Positions 32,411 to 35,154 of a DNA stretch of 35,154 nucleotides are shown here, piece by piece. Position 1 is the stretch's first letter, and every line of letters starts with the position of its first letter. The stretch is taken from contig QMRH01000021.1 of NCBI GenBank assembly GCA_003650675.1, positions 1 through 35,154 of the forward strand. The letters run 5' to 3'. The position numbers and the translations under genes are program-made. This stretch comes from Thermoprotei archaeon. GTDB taxonomy: Archaea > Thermoproteota > Thermoprotei > Thermofilales > B20-G17. The notes under the pieces were generated by a model. It saw only the letters and a program-made list of their open reading frames with translations. It was not told the origin of the DNA and ran no database searches.

Positions 32411-32606
32411 GAGCTACTCTTATCATGTGGATAAAAAGGCTGGCTTCAGTATAGCCGTAGACATAAAATGGTTCATAAACAAACTAATAAGCCTAGCCAA
32501 ACTACCAGCATGGGCACGGGTAGCAGTAAACCTCGCAAGCCTAACCCTAGCAATGAAAATAACATACCAAAACATACACGCATACAGCCACACTATATTC
32601 ATATAA
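32409..32606 (+). CDS. Small hypothetical protein, doubtful
   Basis: A 65-residue ORF starting on the same CATG as the divergent gene. The sequence has a plausible amphipathic helical look (VDIKWFINKLISLAKLPAW, then ARVAVNLASLTLAMKI), and nearly every third codon position after codon 20 is A or C. That bias differs from the confident genes in this window. It could be a foreign small gene, the remnant of a larger one, or chance in A/C-rich DNA. No ribosome site is visible and no family is recognised. Confidence 0.3.
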   Translation: MSYSYHVDKKAGFSIAVDIKWFINKLISLAKLPAWARVAVNLASLTLAMKITYQNIHAYSHTIFI

Positions 32607-32836
32607 GGAGACACCGGAACAACACACACCATCCAAAGAACAACACACCACACCCCCAACCAAAACACACCAACACTATACTACAAAACAACAAAAACAT
32701 AATTTTGGGCGGGATTTGTCTGAAACTCCCTATAAAATCAACTTCTCATTTTTCAGAAAATTTTAAGTCTGCTAGTGTCGTTCCAATTAAAATGAAAGAT
32801 GTTATTCTATTGAATGATGAATAAAAGAGTGTTCAT

Positions 32837-33232
32837 TTATGGGGTGATTAGCGCTACAAATATTTTCCTGTGCCTGTTGAATGCTGGTTGATTTTCCACG
32901 AAAAATATTTTCAGGTTGTCTTCAAGTGCGGGTTTACCGTCAAATACCGGTATGGCTAAGAAAGTGCCTAGTAGGGTTGAGCGTAGATGAGCATAGGCGT
33001 TGCCTGGATGCTGCCAACCTACTATAGGTACTAGATCCCACAGTTGCTTACGGTATTCTTCTACTTTATTTCCTGGTATCCGTATGAGAGTGCCTGTAGA
33101 TCCTCGAGAGAAAACCACTATGATTCCCTCTTTAACGTTCGTAGATAGATCTTCAAGTTCCCTTGTAACATCATAGAGTCTATTCGGGCCATGGGTCACT
33201 AATTCTATTTCTTTTAGTCTGCTCACCTTCAT
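32837..33232 (-). CDS. YjbQ/UPF0047 family protein, copy retaining the His-Asn half of the site
   Basis: A 131-residue member of the YjbQ family (secondary thiamine-phosphate synthase-like). It keeps the WQHPGNAYAHLRSTLLGT segment, the family's H...N-x-x-AH metal-site region, and the following IPV strand, but the later LGTWQ-type motif is gone (reads ALEDNLKIFF) and the early HTT-type motif reads RGST. Its ATG overlaps the stop of the upstream paralog as ATGA. The two copies therefore look translationally coupled and probably form a mixed oligomer; homologs are trimers of identical chains. The reaction may be thiamine phosphate formation, or it may be lost. Confidence 0.75.
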   Translation of the reverse strand: MKVSRLKEIELVTHGPNRLYDVTRELEDLSTNVKEGIIVVFSRGSTGTLIRIPGNKVEEYRKQLWDLVPIVGWQHPGNAYAHLRSTLLGTFLAIPVFDGKPALEDNLKIFFVENQPAFNRHRKIFVALITP

Positions 33233-33585
33233 TCAATCACCATTACATCGATCCTTTTAGTTCCTTCCTGTCCACTTAAATCCAGTAAACATATCTGCTG
33301 GAAGGAGCCGACACCTATGTCGCCCTTTTCTACAGGAAGTATAATTGAGGGTGGGAAAAGTGTACTTTTGATCTCACGTCCTCCTGGGAGACCCTTAAGA
33401 AGGTTTTCGAAATCCGCTAATAGCCTTCCCTCGTATTCTATTGTTATAATGGAGCAGTAGGGGTCTCTTGCATAAACTAGAACCACTCCCTTCTGGAGAC
33501 CGCGTTCCTTGACAATCCTTTTTACGAGCCCTGTTACATCGTAAACTCCATATCCTTTAGTCTTCAATTCAATTGTCTCGTGCAT
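33229..33585 (-). CDS. YjbQ/UPF0047 family protein, copy retaining the C-terminal half of the site
   Basis: A 118-residue YjbQ-family protein, first gene of a two-gene minus-strand unit. It has the CSIITIEYE strand and, near the end, GVGSFQQICLLDLSG followed by KRIDVMVIE, matching the family's LGTWQ-I-L region and last strand. The H...N-x-x-AH segment is absent (FPPSIILPV instead), and the chain is about 20 residues shorter than usual there. It thus lacks just what its downstream partner keeps. On the minus strand a TATA-like TTTTTATTTA (about 33617-33626) lies some 35 bases before the ATG. Confidence 0.7.
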   Translation of the reverse strand: MHETIELKTKGYGVYDVTGLVKRIVKERGLQKGVVLVYARDPYCSIITIEYEGRLLADFENLLKGLPGGREIKSTLFPPSIILPVEKGDIGVGSFQQICLLDLSGQEGTKRIDVMVIE

Positions 33586-33732
33586 TTACGGCACCGATTT
33601 CTTTCAGGGTAACTTAAATAAAAATTAAGCTTCATTATTTTCGGAATTATATTGTGGTTTGCGGTCGTTTTGACGCCTACAACATATGTACAGATCTTTT
33701 TTGCCTTTATGAAACGATTTTTGAAGAATCCA

Positions 33733-33740
33733 TTTATCTC
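33733..33740 (+). promoter_or_regulatory. TATA box of the MFS transporter gene
   Basis: TTTATCTC lies about 20 bases before ATG 33755, giving a leaderless message. The same TTTATCT core precedes the AMP phosphorylase gene. Confidence 0.35.
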
Positions 33741-33754
33741 TTCAGGGGTATAAA

Positions 33755-35083
33755 ATGGACATTCTAGAATACCTGGAGAAGGCCAGGTTAACGCGATTCC
33801 ATTACACAATACTGGTGGTGTCCTTCGCTATCTATGGACTGACCGCAATGAACGTTATGATGATTTCCGTAGCGCTACCAAGAATAAAGGTGGAATGGAA
33901 CCTTGATCCCATAACATCCGGTAACATGCTGAGCGCAGGATATATTGGAATGTTCATTGGGGCGATACTATCAGGCAGGTTGTCGGATATAATAGGCAGA
34001 AAGAGGACTTTGATCCTAATGCTAGTGGTTGAATCCATTTTCACGGCGCTTAACGCCATTGCAGTAGATGTTGTATCATTATCTTTACTGCGTTTTATAG
34101 CAGGTGTCGGTTTAGGTGGGACTCTACCTATACCCGGAGTCTATGTCTCAGAGTATCCTCCTGCAAGATATAGAGGGAGATTTGTCGGTATAGTTGAGAC
34201 GGCATGGGTTTGGGGAGTGCTTTTAGGCATCGTATTAGGATACATTATCATTCCACAGTACGGTTGGCGACCAGTATTCTTACTAGCACTGCTACCACTG
34301 TTACTCATACCTATAGTAAGTACATATTTACCGGAGTCTATTAGACATTTGCTGAAGAAAGGGAGAACAGAGGATGCTCTAAATTTGTTGAAAAAGCATG
34401 GTTTAATCCCAGATGATGTTAAAACCAATACTACATCACGTATAGATTGGAGATATGTGAGATTCGGAGAGGCACTTGCCACAATCCTAGGCAGGAAGTA
34501 CTTAAAACGTACTATAGTTTTATGGACTTTATGGGCCGCCTTGGTATATACCTACCACGGTATATTCCTCTGGCTTCCAACAGTATATTATGAGAAGTTC
34601 CAATACGAGACTGTCAAGACACTCTGGTGGGTTCTAGTGGTAACCAGCGCACAGATTCCAGGATACTATAGTGCGGCTCTTCTGTTAGATAAAGCCGGTA
34701 GAAAGGGAATATTGGTGCCCTATTTGACGATTGCAGGTATAGCATGCTTCCTCTTGGCCGTGGCAGGCAACATAAACTCTATACTGGCTTTAAGCCTTGT
34801 GATCTCGTTCTTCAATCTGGGTGCATGGTCGGCTTTATATGCCTATACCCCAGAACTATACCCAACCGAGATTAGGGGCACAGCGTCTGGAATTGCTGCA
34901 AGCATAGGGCGTTTAGCAGGAATATTAGCACCCTCGATAACAGGTTTCTTAATGAGCATAGCCAAGGGTGAAGTTTTCTGGGCATACATGGTATTCGGCG
35001 CAGTACATCTATTGGCCGCCTTCATAACAATGGCTCTTGGAAGTGAAACCAGAGGAAAAAGCCTTGAAAGCCTAGAAATGTAA
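33755..35083 (+). CDS. MFS transporter, sugar/metabolite:H+ symporter type
   Basis: A 442-residue major facilitator superfamily protein with twelve predicted membrane helices. The loop 2-3 signature reads GRLSDIIGRKRTLIL near residues 74-88. The central loop carries the sugar-porter-like LPESIRHLLKKGRTEDALNLL, and a second-half signature ELYPTEIRGTASGIAASIGR appears near residue 370. Such proteins import sugars, organic acids or aromatic acids with protons, or export drugs; the substrate cannot be fixed. The gene is divergent from the YjbQ pair across a 169-base gap, and a short TATA-like site suggests a leaderless transcript. Confidence 0.88.
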   Translation: MDILEYLEKARLTRFHYTILVVSFAIYGLTAMNVMMISVALPRIKVEWNLDPITSGNMLSAGYIGMFIGAILSGRLSDIIGRKRTLILMLVVESIFTALNAIAVDVVSLSLLRFIAGVGLGGTLPIPGVYVSEYPPARYRGRFVGIVETAWVWGVLLGIVLGYIIIPQYGWRPVFLLALLPLLLIPIVSTYLPESIRHLLKKGRTEDALNLLKKHGLIPDDVKTNTTSRIDWRYVRFGEALATILGRKYLKRTIVLWTLWAALVYTYHGIFLWLPTVYYEKFQYETVKTLWWVLVVTSAQIPGYYSAALLLDKAGRKGILVPYLTIAGIACFLLAVAGNINSILALSLVISFFNLGAWSALYAYTPELYPTEIRGTASGIAASIGRLAGILAPSITGFLMSIAKGEVFWAYMVFGAVHLLAAFITMALGSETRGKSLESLEM

Positions 35084-35154
35084 AAAATGTCTTGTCATTT
35101 TTAATAAAAGATTATCTAGAAGAAAAATATTTTTTTAACAAAAAATAGACATAC
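35084..35154 (+). terminator. T-rich region after the MFS gene
   Basis: T-runs at about 35096-35101 and 35130-35136 follow the stop, as expected for archaeal intrinsic termination. No gene is seen in the last 71 bases. Confidence 0.35.

Larger units (their letters stand above)
31733..32710. other. Compositionally odd segment, possible foreign insertion
   Basis: On the plus strand 31733-31940 is T-rich and A-poor, while 32450-32700 is A/C-rich; within 32605-32700 nearly nine bases in ten are A or C. The skew flips near 32410, exactly where two ORFs diverge, so each outward strand is poor in T. No transposase, integrase or flanking target duplication is seen. The 230 bases from 32607 to 32836 hold no convincing gene, only a TATA-like CCCTATAAAATC (32728-32739) and T-rich sequence. 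Confidence 0.4.

Noticed and set aside
32423-32668. 81-residue minus-strand ORF rich in Trp, Val and Cys
   Set aside because: Reverse reading of A/C-rich DNA; overlaps the small plus-strand ORF and has no sign of a start.
32468-32824. 118-residue plus-strand ORF rich in Asn, His, Pro and Thr
   Set aside because: The composition follows directly from the A/C-rich DNA; there is no domain or start signal.
33564-33809. 81-residue minus-strand ORF across the YjbQ-MFS gap
   Set aside because: It overlaps the starts of both flanking genes and both promoters; the sequence does not look like a protein family.
1-35154. tRNA, rRNA, CRISPR array or insertion sequence
   Set aside because: I looked for tRNA arms, repeated spacers, transposase motifs and terminal repeats and saw none, though without a search tool a divergent one could be missed.

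Overview
The window reads as chromosomal DNA of a thermophilic archaeon, most likely a member of the TACK/Thermoproteota side of the tree. The evidence is the gene content: archaeal-type PheS and PheT in tandem, AMP phosphorylase, a geranylgeranyl reductase for membrane lipids, a small pyruvoyl decarboxylase of the SpeD/ArgDC type, a Tup tungstate transporter and AmrS. The DNA is AT-rich, TATA-box-like sequences sit 20-30 bases before many starts, several messages look leaderless, and start codons are often GTG or TTG. I cannot name the genus from sequence alone.

Layout. Bases 1-1193 hold the tail of an unidentified gene, then two GC-rich structured RNA candidates on either side of a frameshifted zinc-ribbon gene. 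The first RNA (302-394) has a box C/D kink-turn; the second (1073-1193) has a long hairpin and a Kt-7-like kink-turn. From 1195 to 4111 the minus strand carries sfsA and then the tupA-tupB-tupC tungstate operon behind a perfect 10-bp dyad at the promoter. From 4206 to 13137 the plus strand carries a Cys-rich unknown, a CPBP membrane protease, AMP phosphorylase, geranylgeranyl reductase, a PhoU/TrkA-C protein, a membrane zinc-ribbon protein and AmrS.

Bases 13231-23745 are the most unusual part. An overlapping plus-strand operon encodes a soluble coiled-coil protein, a large exported protein with Cna-B/Ig-like repeats and a single membrane anchor, and a 1082-residue FtsX-type permease. A second 993-residue FtsX-type permease converges on it from the minus strand. 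A coiled-coil plus ribbon-helix-helix protein diverges from that second gene over a dyad. No ABC ATPase lies with these permeases. The three operon proteins end in a similar helix-turn-helix tail, so they probably meet on the inner face of the membrane. This is my best candidate for an undescribed envelope system.

From 23861 to 31621 come pheS-pheT, a DtxR/MntR-type metal regulator, a convergent radical-SAM/HhH protein, a PadR regulator, a nitrilase-family amidohydrolase, a PLP aminotransferase and a SpeD-like decarboxylase. From about 31733 to 32710 base composition turns odd and two divergent ORFs start on the same four bases, which suggests a foreign insertion. The window ends with two overlapping, complementary degenerate YjbQ paralogs and an MFS transporter.
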